Shown piece by piece: positions 1 to 7,151 of a stretch of 19,058 nucleotides of DNA. This DNA is from Spirochaetota bacterium (lineage in GTDB: Bacteria > Spirochaetota > UBA4802 > UBA5368), in contig JAGODA010000019.1 in NCBI GenBank assembly GCA_017998475.1, positions 1 through 19,058 of the forward strand, read 5' to 3'. The stretch's first letter is position 1, and the number at the start of each line of letters is the position of its first letter. Made by a program: the position numbers and the translations under genes. Below the pieces are notes generated by a model that saw only the letters and a program-made list of their open reading frames with translations, did no database searches and was not told the origin of the DNA.

Positions 1-65
1 TACAATTACTTCGGAAATCGTGTAATGCCGGATTCGGTCGCATTTCTTTTCACATGGAGGAGGTC

Positions 66-1385
66 ATGCTGAGTAGGCGTCGAACCGTTGTTCTTGCGGG
101 CGCGGTGGTGCTCCTGGCGGCCTTCGCTGCGTTGCTGTGCAGGCCGGGCGACCGGGGTGGCCGTTACGACGAGTATTTCGCGGTCGTAAACGGCGCGCTA
201 CGGGCCGCGGGTGTCTCTCAGCCGGCCATAGTCCTCGACCTTGACCGCGTCGACGCTAACATCCGCATGGTAAATGCCGTCATCAGGCCTCCCCTCAAAT
301 ATCGAATAGTTACGAAATCACTGCCCTCGCCCGATCTGCTCGCGTATATCATGCGCGAATCGGGGACCCGCAGGCTCATGCCGTTCCATCTCTCCCACAT
401 GCGCGCCCTCGTCGAAAGGGAGGGGGCCGGAATCGACATGCTGCCCGGGCGACCGTTTCCGGTGGAGGCCCTTGCGGGATTTTACGATTCACTGCCGGCC
501 GGGGTGAAGCGGGACATCCTCGTTTCGGCGCAGTGGCTTGTGGATACCGAACAGCGCCTGAGGGAATACGCCGCCTTCGCGGACAGGCGCGGTGTTCGGA
601 TGCGCGTGAATCTCGAAATCGATGTCGGGCTGCACCGGGGCGGCGCGCGGACGCTCGAAGAGCTCGCCCGTATGCTCGATGTCATCGCCGCCAGCTCCGG
701 CAGGCTCGTCTTCTCAGGGTTCATGGGCTACGACGGGCATGTCGCCCATGTGCCGCTTTACGTAGGATCGAAGGAATCCGCGATACGGAGGGAGTTCGCG
801 AGAACCATGAAGCGATACGGGGAGTTCGTGCGGTACGGCCGGGAGAACTATCCCGGACTGTTCAGGGGCGACCTGACCTTCAACAGCGGCGGCAGTACGA
901 CCTATGCGCTGTATGATGAAAGCATGCCGGCTAACGATATCGCCGCCGGATCGTGTCTGGTTATGCCCTCGACCTTCGATGTCTTTACTCTTTCCGGGCA
1001 CCTGCCCGCGCTTTTTATCGCGGCGCCGGTGCTCAAGAAGATCGACGGCTTCGGGGTGCCGTTCATCGAGGCGTTCCATCCGCTCGTCGAGTGGTGGGAC
1101 CCCAATACCGCCGTCACCTTCTTCGTGAGCGGGGGAGGATGGTCGGACAGAATACTCGCTCCTCCGGGCGTTTCAGTTAACGCCCTCACCGCGAGCCCTC
1201 CGAACGAAAACATGCTGCCCAACCAGAGCATGCTTAACGGTTCGCGAAACGTGCCGGTTTCGGTGGGGGATTTCGTATTCCATCACCCTTTGCAGGGGGA
1301 CGCGCTCATGCAGTTCGACGTGATCCACGTGATGCGCGGCGGAAAGATCGCGACCGTGTGGAAACCCTTCTCGTCCAGGTTGTGA
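66..1385 (+). CDS. Exported PLP-dependent DSD1/alanine-racemase N-domain family protein
   Basis: The protein has 439 residues and resembles the D-threonine aldolase/D-serine deaminase-like group (COG3616). After an N-terminal hydrophobic segment (about residues 5-25) comes a PAIVLDLDRVDANI motif, the usual opening of the alanine-racemase-type TIM barrel, then RIVTKS, whose Lys (about residue 84) sits where the PLP-binding lysine is expected. I chose ATG 66 because GGAGG at 56-60 is 5 bases upstream; the in-frame ATG at 54 has no ribosome binding site. A signal peptide or membrane anchor is clear, but the residue before Cys in the ALLC stretch is Leu, a poor lipobox, so lipidation is doubtful. 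The His/Cys zinc pair of the C-terminal D-Ser-dehydratase-like domain is not obvious, so substrate and even activity are open. An extracytoplasmic location is unusual for a PLP enzyme. It is convergent with the next gene. Confidence 0.75.
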   Translation: MLSRRRTVVLAGAVVLLAAFAALLCRPGDRGGRYDEYFAVVNGALRAAGVSQPAIVLDLDRVDANIRMVNAVIRPPLKYRIVTKSLPSPDLLAYIMRESGTRRLMPFHLSHMRALVEREGAGIDMLPGRPFPVEALAGFYDSLPAGVKRDILVSAQWLVDTEQRLREYAAFADRRGVRMRVNLEIDVGLHRGGARTLEELARMLDVIAASSGRLVFSGFMGYDGHVAHVPLYVGSKESAIRREFARTMKRYGEFVRYGRENYPGLFRGDLTFNSGGSTTYALYDESMPANDIAAGSCLVMPSTFDVFTLSGHLPALFIAAPVLKKIDGFGVPFIEAFHPLVEWWDPNTAVTFFVSGGGWSDRILAPPGVSVNALTASPPNENMLPNQSMLNGSRNVPVSVGDFVFHHPLQGDALMQFDVIHVMRGGKIATVWKPFSSRL

Positions 1386-1469
1386 AGGACGGAGCCTCCC
1401 GCGTATCCACAGGATTAAAAGGCGTCCGGGAGCCGGTTATGGCACACTCGAACGGTCTGTCTTCATCGC

Positions 1470-2669
1470 CTACCTGTCCTTCAGCCTGAGGTAGCCATCG
1501 CGCAGGTCGGTTTCGCTCGCGAACATCCACGCGGTCCAGCCGGACAAGGTTTCCGCGTCGGACCGGGCCCCGCTCTTTAAAAGAAGCTCCATGGCGGCGG
1601 GCGCCTCGCCGAATATGGCATACATAAGGGCCGTGCGCCCGAGGGTGTCGCGCGCGTCGATCGACGCTCCGCGGCCTATGAGGTTTCCGATCGCGGCGGT
1701 ATCGTTGAAGTAGGCCGCGATCATCAACGGTGTCCGCCCGCCGGGAGCGACCGATCCGGCATCCATCGCGCGTACTTTCATTCCGGCCGTATCGGCATTG
1801 TTGTATCCGGCCAGTATTTCGACCCTCGCGGACCATTCCTCCATGAGCGGCCCATACGCGCGCCGCTGGTGTCCGGGAAGCGTCGACCGGTGTTTTTCCA
1901 TCGAGGTGATGAGATCGCGGGCCGTGCGTTCCGTCAGCGCGGGGGAGAGTTTCTTCAGGGCCGCCCATCGGAAATGGCGGTCTCCCCGCTGTTCGACAAG
2001 TATCCGTATGCAGTCCCGTTCGCTCAGCCCGACAAAGTCCGTCGGGAGAGGAAGACGCCATGCTTCATCACTGATTCGTGCGGTCAGGTAACGCACGCGC
2101 GAGGACGACAGGATGGGTTTGCCAGGTGAGGAGGTGCCCGTTATTTCGGGGAATAATCGTTCGATCAGCGCGTCTTTCTCGGGTCCGGTTATCTCACGGC
2201 TGCTTCCGGTGTCCGGTTTGAATTCGAAGAGATCGTGTATCATCGCCGCGCCGGCATCGCTCCAGCCCGTGTGATAGAGTACGTATACGGCGGAACCCTT
2301 AACGGCCCATCGCGCGCCGCGGACCGAACCACGTCCCATGTGCGATGACGTCGGCTTCAGCGCTGTATGATGAGCGATCGTGTTCGAAACCAGGTCGGCG
2401 GAATAGAGATGGACCGCGTCGTAGTAGGTTTTTCCCGGACTGTGCATATACATGGGGATGATGGTGCTTCCGGGTTCGGAGAGCACATAGTCGCACAAAA
2501 AATGGAGAGAGTCTCCCGAGACGAATCCGTCGGATATCTCCCTGTGAGTTGAGACTTCCTTGTTTTTCAGCATATCGAACGACCGGCAGCACGCGGGAAA
2601 TATAACTGAGCAGAGTACAGCCGCCGCGAACGCGAACCGGCCGCGGCACCCGGCAACCCGCATCATCAT
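1470..2669 (-). CDS. Ankyrin-repeat lipoprotein
   Basis: The 399-residue protein begins with a charged N-terminus, a hydrophobic core and FPAC, a plausible lipobox with Cys27, so it is probably lipidated and anchored in the envelope. The middle (about 30-290) matches no family I recognise. The last ~100 residues carry ankyrin-type repeats: GRTPLMIAAYFNDTAAIGNL, GRTALMYAIFGEAPAAMELL and a degenerate third beginning GWTAWMFA. Ankyrin repeats mediate protein-protein contact, so a binding role is likely; nothing enzymatic is visible. The start at 2669 is supported by GGAGGT 7 bases upstream, although two further ATG codons follow directly. It is divergent from the peroxiredoxin across 257 bases. 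Confidence 0.8.
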   Translation of the reverse strand: MMMRVAGCRGRFAFAAAVLCSVIFPACCRSFDMLKNKEVSTHREISDGFVSGDSLHFLCDYVLSEPGSTIIPMYMHSPGKTYYDAVHLYSADLVSNTIAHHTALKPTSSHMGRGSVRGARWAVKGSAVYVLYHTGWSDAGAAMIHDLFEFKPDTGSSREITGPEKDALIERLFPEITGTSSPGKPILSSSRVRYLTARISDEAWRLPLPTDFVGLSERDCIRILVEQRGDRHFRWAALKKLSPALTERTARDLITSMEKHRSTLPGHQRRAYGPLMEEWSARVEILAGYNNADTAGMKVRAMDAGSVAPGGRTPLMIAAYFNDTAAIGNLIGRGASIDARDTLGRTALMYAIFGEAPAAMELLLKSGARSDAETLSGWTAWMFASETDLRDGYLRLKDR

Positions 2670-2814
2670 GGGGAAGACCTCCGGGCTGATTTCTACGATC
2701 GTGTACAGGCGTTCATGCTATCGGCGATCCGAAGACGTGTCAAGGCAATTAGTCCCGCTGGCGGAACGGCCCGGCAGGCCTTGGTATCGGGAGCAACAGG
2801 TCGGTGGTACTTGT

Positions 2815-2842
2815 TTGAAATATCAGGGTAATTAAATAATAA
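2815..2842 (+). promoter_or_regulatory. Candidate promoter of the peroxiredoxin gene
   Basis: TTGAAA at 2815-2820 and TAATAA at 2837-2842 are 16 bases apart, in a sharply AT-rich stretch of a GC-rich window. The -10 element abuts and partly overlaps the Fur/PerR-type palindrome, an arrangement that would allow repression. No transcript data can be seen from sequence. Confidence 0.4.
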
Positions 2843-2859
2843 TGATAACGATTATCATT
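2841..2859. promoter_or_regulatory. Fur/PerR-type operator
   Basis: AATGATAACGATTATCATT is an 8-3-8 inverted repeat. Its core TGATAACGATTATCA (2843-2857) differs by one base from the 7-1-7 Fur-box consensus TGATAATNATTATCA, and it also resembles a PerR box. It lies 68 bases before the peroxiredoxin start and beside its candidate promoter, so regulation by iron or peroxide is likely. Which Fur-family member binds cannot be told. Confidence 0.7.
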
Positions 2860-2926
2860 TTTTTTAGTTGATTATAAAACCGCGGTATCGTAAGCTTGCG
2901 ACAACTATTATCGAAGGAGGTTAAAG

Positions 2927-3652
2927 ATGGCCGAGGAAATACCCGCGGGATGCGCGCGTCCGACGGGTTCCGTAGCCGGGGAGCCAGAGATCGTGCTCAA
3001 TCCGCCCGAGAGTGAAAAAACCGTTAAAGGAGGTCAAGCAGCCATGATTAAAGTCGGGAAGAAAGCGCCTGATTTCACGGCGCCCGCGTACCATAAGGGA
3101 AAATTCATCAATTTCAAGCTGTCGGACCATCTGGGCAAATGGGTGATACTGTGCTTCTATCCGGGGGATTTCACGTTCGTTTGAGCGACAGAGGTTTCGG
3201 CAGTTGCCGAAAAATACCCCGAGTTTCAGAAGCTGGGAGTTGAGGTTTTTTCAATGAGCGTTGACAGCATATTCGTGCATAAGATCTGGAACGATACCGA
3301 GCTTTCGAAGATGGTAAAGGGCGGTATTCCGTTTCCCATGTTGTCCGACGGCGGCGGTAAAGTCGGGACCGTCTATGGAATCTATGATGAGGACGCGGGC
3401 GTGGAGACCCGCGGAAGGTTTATTATCGATCCGGACGGTATAGTTCAGGGATTTGAAGTGCTGACGCCTCCGGTCGGGAGGAATGTCAGCGAATCCATCC
3501 GCCAGATCCAGGCATTTCAGCATGTGCGCCAGAGCAAAGGGACCGAGGCGACGCCTTCGGGCTGGAGGCCGGGCAAGATGACCCTCAAGCCGGGCCCCGA
3601 CCTTGTCGGCAAGGTATGGGAGGTCTGGAAGACCGACCAGGCGTTTGATTGA
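2927..3652 (+). CDS. Selenocysteine-containing peroxiredoxin (AhpC/Prx1 type)
   Basis: Reading the TGA at 3182-3184 as selenocysteine joins two in-frame halves into a 241-residue AhpC/Prx1-type peroxidase, which reduces H2O2 or organic peroxides in the cytoplasm. Visible features are KAPDFTAPAY, FYPGDFTFV-U-ATEVSA (the PxxxTxxC active site with Sec86 in the peroxidatic position), SVDS, and RGRFIIDPDG. The C-terminal EVCPAGW motif carrying the resolving Cys of typical 2-Cys enzymes is EATPSGW here (Thr209), so this looks like a 1-Sec enzyme resolved by another thiol. Two in-frame starts have good ribosome sites: ATG 2927 (AAGGAGG, 6 bases away) and ATG 3044 (AGGAGGT, 9 bases away). The latter gives the canonical length with Sec47; the former adds 39 residues including one Cys (AGCARP). 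I list the longer form. A Fur/PerR-type box lies upstream. Confidence 0.88.
3182..3184 (+). other. In-frame UGA, probable selenocysteine codon
   Basis: TGA occupies exactly the peroxidatic Cys position (FTFV-x-ATE). The reading frame continues with strong family similarity for another 156 codons to a TGA stop at 3650-3652. A hairpin fitting the bacterial SECIS pattern starts 10 bases downstream. A nonsense mutation or sequencing error would be unlikely to hit this codon and be followed by such a hairpin. Confidence 0.88.
3195..3212 (+). promoter_or_regulatory. Bacterial SECIS element (SelB-binding hairpin)
   Basis: TTTCGGC-AGTT-GCCGAAA forms a perfect 7-bp stem with a 4-base loop. The loop G is 19 bases after the UGA, within the spacing known for bacterial SECIS elements, and the loop has the G followed by U that SelB recognises in such elements. 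It lies inside the coding sequence, as bacterial SECIS elements do. Confidence 0.8.
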
Positions 3653-3659
3653 CACCATC

Positions 3660-3689
3660 AGTCCGGGTGCGGCCTTCCGCGCCCGGACT
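3660..3689 (+). terminator. Hairpin after the peroxiredoxin gene
   Basis: A 13-bp GC-rich stem (3660-3672 with 3677-3689, one G-U pair) with loop CCTT starts 7 bases after the stop codon. No T tract follows, so it may be a weak terminator or an mRNA 3' stabiliser rather than a classical intrinsic terminator. Confidence 0.55.
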
Positions 3690-3707
3690 TGGAGTCGGCG
3701 AAAATAC

Positions 3708-3740
3708 TTGACAAAAAATCGGCCGCCGGAAATGTATTAT
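3708..3740 (+). promoter_or_regulatory. Candidate promoter of tRNA-Gln
   Basis: A perfect TTGACA at 3708-3713 precedes TATTAT at 3735-3740, which is 7 bases before the tRNA. The 21-base spacer is too long for a standard pair; an AATGTA at 3731-3736 would give 17. The -35 is convincing, the -10 assignment is not. Confidence 0.4.
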
Positions 3741-3747
3741 CCATCAT

Positions 3748-3820
3748 TGCCCGGTGGTGTAACTGGCAACACGTCTGGCTCTGGACCAGAAATGTCTAGG
3801 TTCGAACCCTAGCCGGGCAG
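3748..3820 (+). tRNA. tRNA-Gln (anticodon CTG)
   Basis: A full cloverleaf can be drawn. The acceptor arms TGCCCGG (3748-3754) and CCGGGCA (3813-3819) pair, with the U1-A72 pair typical of tRNA-Gln. The anticodon stem TCTGG/CCAGA encloses loop CTCTGGA with anticodon CTG at 3781-3783. The T arm is CTAGG-TTCGAAC-CCTAG. The discriminator is G3820 and the next bases are CAT, so the 3' CCA is not encoded and must be added by a nucleotidyltransferase. It decodes CAG, a common codon in GC-rich genomes. Confidence 0.96.
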
Positions 3821-3825
3821 CATGG

Positions 3826-3851
3826 AAGGCCCCGTCCCGCGACGGGGCCTT
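3826..3851. terminator. Bidirectional intrinsic terminator
   Basis: AAGGCCCCGTC-CCGC-GACGGGGCCTT is an 11-bp perfect stem with a 4-base loop, followed on the plus strand by a T-rich ATTCTGT. It lies 5 bases past tRNA-Gln and overlaps the stop codon of the convergent SDR gene, so it can end both transcripts. Confidence 0.8.
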
Positions 3852-5268
3852 ATTCTGTCCGCCGGACGATGGAGCGGGCAAGGCGCCTGAATATGAGAAG
3901 GTGCGCCGGGTACATGAGGTACCAGTACAGATAGCCGCCCGGCCCGCGCGGGTTGAAATACGCCGTTACATCGAGCCTGTCCGCACGCACGATGAATTCC
4001 AGCCATCCCGCGCCCGGCAGCCGCATCTGTGAACGCAGCAGGAGTCTGCGTCCCCGGACGATGTCCTCGACCTTCCAGAAATCGAGCGCGTCCCCCACGC
4101 GCAGCTCGTCGGGATGCCTCCGGCCCCTGTTGAGTCCGTATCCCCCGGTCAATTTGTCGATCAAGCCGCGCGTCCGCCAGAGGAAATGGAAGGAGTACCA
4201 TCCCCTCTCCCCGCCGATGGACTCGACCGTACCGAACACGGATTCAGAGGGTTTTCCCTCGAGACCGCGACTCGCCGTCATGCGCAATACATGTCCGCGC
4301 GGGAGCGAGGCGTCGCCGGTGTCGCACGAGGGCTCGGTCGTTCCGTCGCACCAGCGGCTGACGACAAGCAGGCGTTCCTCCTCGTCGATGGCGCGCCGTA
4401 CCGCCCCGTCGTAGCCAACGGGACGGATGTCCGGAAAGAGTCGTCGAGCGGAGTCGTCGAGCGTTATCGTTTCCGAGGAAAGTCCCTCCACTAGTTCAGA
4501 GGCTATCCGGTAGGGCACCGGCGTGAACAGCACCAGCCAGTATGAGGAGAGTCGCGGCGAGAATAAAGGGACCGGAATCATGAGGCGCCGCAGGCCCATT
4601 ACGCGCGCCGCGCGTATCATCATCTCCCCGTATGTCAGGATTTCCGCCCCTATGTCGATCACGTGATCGCCCGCCGCCTCGACATCTTTCGCCGCCGCCA
4701 GGTAGTCCAGCACATCGTCGACGGCGATGGGTTGCGTTCGGGTGCGCACCCATCGCGGCGTGACCATGACAGGCAGTTTACGGACGAGGTTGCGGATTAT
4801 CTCCCAGCTCGCGCCGCCCGAGCCGATGATGACGCCCGCCCTGAAGTGAATCGTCTGTATGCGGTCGGGAAATGCCGAGAGGATCTCCCCTGTTTCGATC
4901 CGGCTGCGAAGGTGCTTCGATGCGCCTGTAGCGGTTCCGAGCCCGCCGAGATAAATGATGCGTCGCACTCCGCGGGAAATACAGGCGTCGCGGAAAGCGG
5001 CGGCGCTCGCCCTGTCCAGGGACTCGAAATCTTTCCCGGCGCCCATTGAGTGAACGAGGTAATACGCGGTATCGATACCATCGAGCGCGCTTTCGATTGT
5101 TTTCGGTTGTAAGGTGTCGCCGCGGACGACCTCCACCCGCGGTGGAAGGGGCGGAAGCTTTCGCGGATTGCGCGCAAGCACGCGAAGCCGCATGGTCCGC
5201 GATCCGAGAAAACGGCGAAGAAGCCTGCCTCCGATATAGCCGGTGGCGCCCGTTAAGAGCACATTCAT
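3850..5268 (-). CDS. SDR-type NAD(P)-binding protein with C-terminal DUF2867
   Basis: The 472-residue protein starts with MNVLLTGATGYIGGRLLRR, the Rossmann glycine motif of atypical/extended short-chain dehydrogenases (the COG0702 YbjT-like group). Further landmarks are the RGDTLQP acidic-residue segment, the YYLVHSMG stretch, and YLGGLG. The first ~300 residues are the nucleotide-binding domain; about 315-465 match DUF2867 in pattern (GWYSFHFLWRTRGLIDKLTG, LRVGDALDFWKVE, GYLYWYLMYPAHLLIFRRLA). Proteins of this type are often annotated as nucleoside-diphosphate-sugar epimerases, but the substrate is unknown. The ATG lies 4 bases after the stop of the upstream histidine kinase gene, with AAGGAA before it, so the two are almost certainly cotranscribed. 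That coupling is unusual, because a response regulator would be the expected neighbour. Confidence 0.85.
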   Translation of the reverse strand: MNVLLTGATGYIGGRLLRRFLGSRTMRLRVLARNPRKLPPLPPRVEVVRGDTLQPKTIESALDGIDTAYYLVHSMGAGKDFESLDRASAAAFRDACISRGVRRIIYLGGLGTATGASKHLRSRIETGEILSAFPDRIQTIHFRAGVIIGSGGASWEIIRNLVRKLPVMVTPRWVRTRTQPIAVDDVLDYLAAAKDVEAAGDHVIDIGAEILTYGEMMIRAARVMGLRRLMIPVPLFSPRLSSYWLVLFTPVPYRIASELVEGLSSETITLDDSARRLFPDIRPVGYDGAVRRAIDEEERLLVVSRWCDGTTEPSCDTGDASLPRGHVLRMTASRGLEGKPSESVFGTVESIGGERGWYSFHFLWRTRGLIDKLTGGYGLNRGRRHPDELRVGDALDFWKVEDIVRGRRLLLRSQMRLPGAGWLEFIVRADRLDVTAYFNPRGPGGYLYWYLMYPAHLLIFRRLARSIVRRTE

Positions 5269-5272
5269 CGCT

Positions 5273-7015
5273 TTATTCCTTCCGGTCTTCCGTAGCTGGT
5301 TCGAAACGGAGCACCTGGGTCGTGCCTCCTTCCGCGCGTACCGAGACGGTTCCTTTTACCTGTCTGGCGAGTATCTCCACAAGGGACAGCCCGAGCGAGT
5401 TCTTCTTCCGGTTCTCGATGTCTTCGGGCAGACCGATGCCGTTGTCGCGCACGCCGATTTCGATGGAGCCGTCCGGGCTTTGTAGAAGCGTGATATTGAT
5501 CATGCGGTCTCCCGCGAACGAGTGGGGGAACGCGTGCTTGAGGGAGTTCGAGATCAACTCGCTGACAATGAGGCCGCAGGGTATCGCGGTTTCGATGGCC
5601 AGGGGAACATGCTCCGTATGAAATGTAATGTCGATATCCCCGGGATAGGTTCGCTGGAGGCCGCGGGCCAGAGACTGCAGGTAAGGGCCGAAGTCTATAT
5701 ACGACAGCTCGTGTGATTGATAAAGCTGTTCGTGCACGAGCGCCATCGCCCTGATCCGGTTGCGCGAGTCGGCGAGCTCCGCCGCGGCCTCTTCGTTCCT
5801 GATTTTTCGCTCCTGCAGGTTCAGGAGGCTTGTGATGATCTGGAAATTGTTCTTTACGCGGTGATGGATCTCGCGGAGAAGCGTTTCCTTTTCGTGCAGG
5901 GAGGCCTTTATCTTCTCGTCGGCGATGCGGCGCTCGGTTACATCGCGCGCGACCGACACCAGGTATCCCCGTCCGCCCATCGAAACATAACGGATGCTGA
6001 CCTCGGAGGGAACGGTTGTCCCGTCCTTTCGAATAAGCGTTCCATCCAGAATCGCGTGCCCGTCATGGCGCACTCTCGCGACAAGGGACCGCCTGTCCGT
6101 TCCGTGCCGGTAGACGAGCTCGATATCTGTTGTGCGGAGGGAAAGGAGTTCGTCGCGATCGTATCCGAGGATTTCCCAGGCCTTCCGGTTCGCTTCGAGT
6201 ATTCCCCCGCTGTCCGGATCGACGAGGAATATGCTGTCGTGCGAGTTGTCGATGAGGTTTCTGAACAGTTCGAGGGATTCCTGTGCCCGCCGGCGGACTT
6301 CGATTTCGGCCGCAAGCTCACGGTTTCGCTTTACGATCTCCCGGATGGCGATGAACGAGGTGATGAAAAGCAGTACAACAAACGCGACCGACCAGGCGCG
6401 CGCCTGGGCGAGTATCTGTTTCTGTTCGATGTAGGCCCTCTGCATATACATTCCGGTGCCGATGTAACAGTCGAGCTCCGGGATGGGAAGCGCGTACGCG
6501 AGTTTTTCCTGCGGGGTCGGAGAGTCCGGCGGGTAATAGTAATAACTCACAAACCCGCCTTCAGGACCGCTCCTCGCGGCGCGCACCAGTTCGCGGATGA
6601 TGTAGGTACCGTGCTCGTCGCGCAGGTCCCACTGTGGTGTCATCTCCATGTGCGGCTCGAAGGGTTGGACGAGCATGGTGCCGTCGTAAGCGCTCATAAA
6701 GATGTAGTTGGGGCCGTACTGGTCATCATAGGTCATCCGGCGTACGAGGTTCCTGACGCCGGTTCGCCCGTCTTCTTTCGACAGTGCTCCGATTCTCACG
6801 CGCTCCAGGAAGGGCTCAATGGCATTGCGTGCCATGTGCACGAGTTGGACCAGGCTCGCCCTGCGCTGGTTTTCCACATTTCTGATGAACTGCTCGGAAA
6901 GCCCTGCGAAGAGGAGAAGGTAGAGCAGAATACCGACCACCGTGCTGATGATGATGACGGTGTAAGGCGCCAACCGTGTCAATCGTGAGAGCATCAGGCC
7001 GCGGACGGGATTCAT
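5273..7015 (-). CDS. Sensor histidine kinase: sCache_2, PAS, HisKA_2, HATPase
   Basis: This is a 580-residue membrane sensor kinase. TM1 is about residues 18-37. A periplasmic single Cache domain follows (about 45-195; GPNYIFMSAYDGTMLVQP, DEHGTYIIRELV, GTGMYMQ), a fold that commonly binds small organic ligands. TM2 is about 207-225, then a PAS domain (about 250-360; SHDSIFLVDPDSGGILEANR). The kinase core has REIHHRVKNNFQ (His384/385 as phosphoacceptor, HisKA_2 type), the N box ELISNSLKHAFP (Asn490), DNGIGLP (524-530) and NSLGLSLV. No receiver domain or adjacent response regulator is present, so it is orphan within this window. HisKA_2 kinases often signal to regulators with RNA-binding or other outputs rather than classical OmpR types. 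It is the first gene of the kinase-SDR pair and is divergent from the chemotaxis receptor. Confidence 0.92.
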   Translation of the reverse strand: MNPVRGLMLSRLTRLAPYTVIIISTVVGILLYLLLFAGLSEQFIRNVENQRRASLVQLVHMARNAIEPFLERVRIGALSKEDGRTGVRNLVRRMTYDDQYGPNYIFMSAYDGTMLVQPFEPHMEMTPQWDLRDEHGTYIIRELVRAARSGPEGGFVSYYYYPPDSPTPQEKLAYALPIPELDCYIGTGMYMQRAYIEQKQILAQARAWSVAFVVLLFITSFIAIREIVKRNRELAAEIEVRRRAQESLELFRNLIDNSHDSIFLVDPDSGGILEANRKAWEILGYDRDELLSLRTTDIELVYRHGTDRRSLVARVRHDGHAILDGTLIRKDGTTVPSEVSIRYVSMGGRGYLVSVARDVTERRIADEKIKASLHEKETLLREIHHRVKNNFQIITSLLNLQERKIRNEEAAAELADSRNRIRAMALVHEQLYQSHELSYIDFGPYLQSLARGLQRTYPGDIDITFHTEHVPLAIETAIPCGLIVSELISNSLKHAFPHSFAGDRMINITLLQSPDGSIEIGVRDNGIGLPEDIENRKKNSLGLSLVEILARQVKGTVSVRAEGGTTQVLRFEPATEDRKE

Positions 7016-7070
7016 AGTGTCGCCTTGAAACCTGTAATATTGTTATGGACAAAATACGGAAAAAGACCAC

Positions 7071-7083
7071 TTGATAATATCAA
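7071..7083. promoter_or_regulatory. Palindrome in the divergent kinase/MCP intergenic region
   Basis: TTGATAATATCAA is a perfect 6-1-6 inverted repeat centred in the 136-base gap between the divergent kinase and chemotaxis receptor starts. It is AT-rich against a GC-rich background and could be an operator shared by both directions. It belongs to no family I can name. Confidence 0.35.
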
Positions 7084-7151
7084 TACGCATCAACGCCTTA
7101 TGGTATGCAGGGTCGGGAAATTGCGCAAGCACTATTGCCGGGAGGTGTAGT

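Noticed and set aside
1306..2061. 251-codon minus-strand frame overlapping the ankyrin lipoprotein
   Set aside because: Shadow frame; the real gene has a lipoprotein signal and ankyrin repeats.
3182..3184. TGA as a simple nonsense mutation making the peroxiredoxin a pseudogene
   Set aside because: It sits on the catalytic Cys codon, the downstream frame is intact and conserved, and a SECIS-like hairpin follows at the correct distance.
5717..6988. 423-codon plus-strand open frame antisense to the histidine kinase
   Set aside because: No recognisable domain; it is a shadow frame typical of GC-rich genes, while the minus strand encodes a complete kinase.
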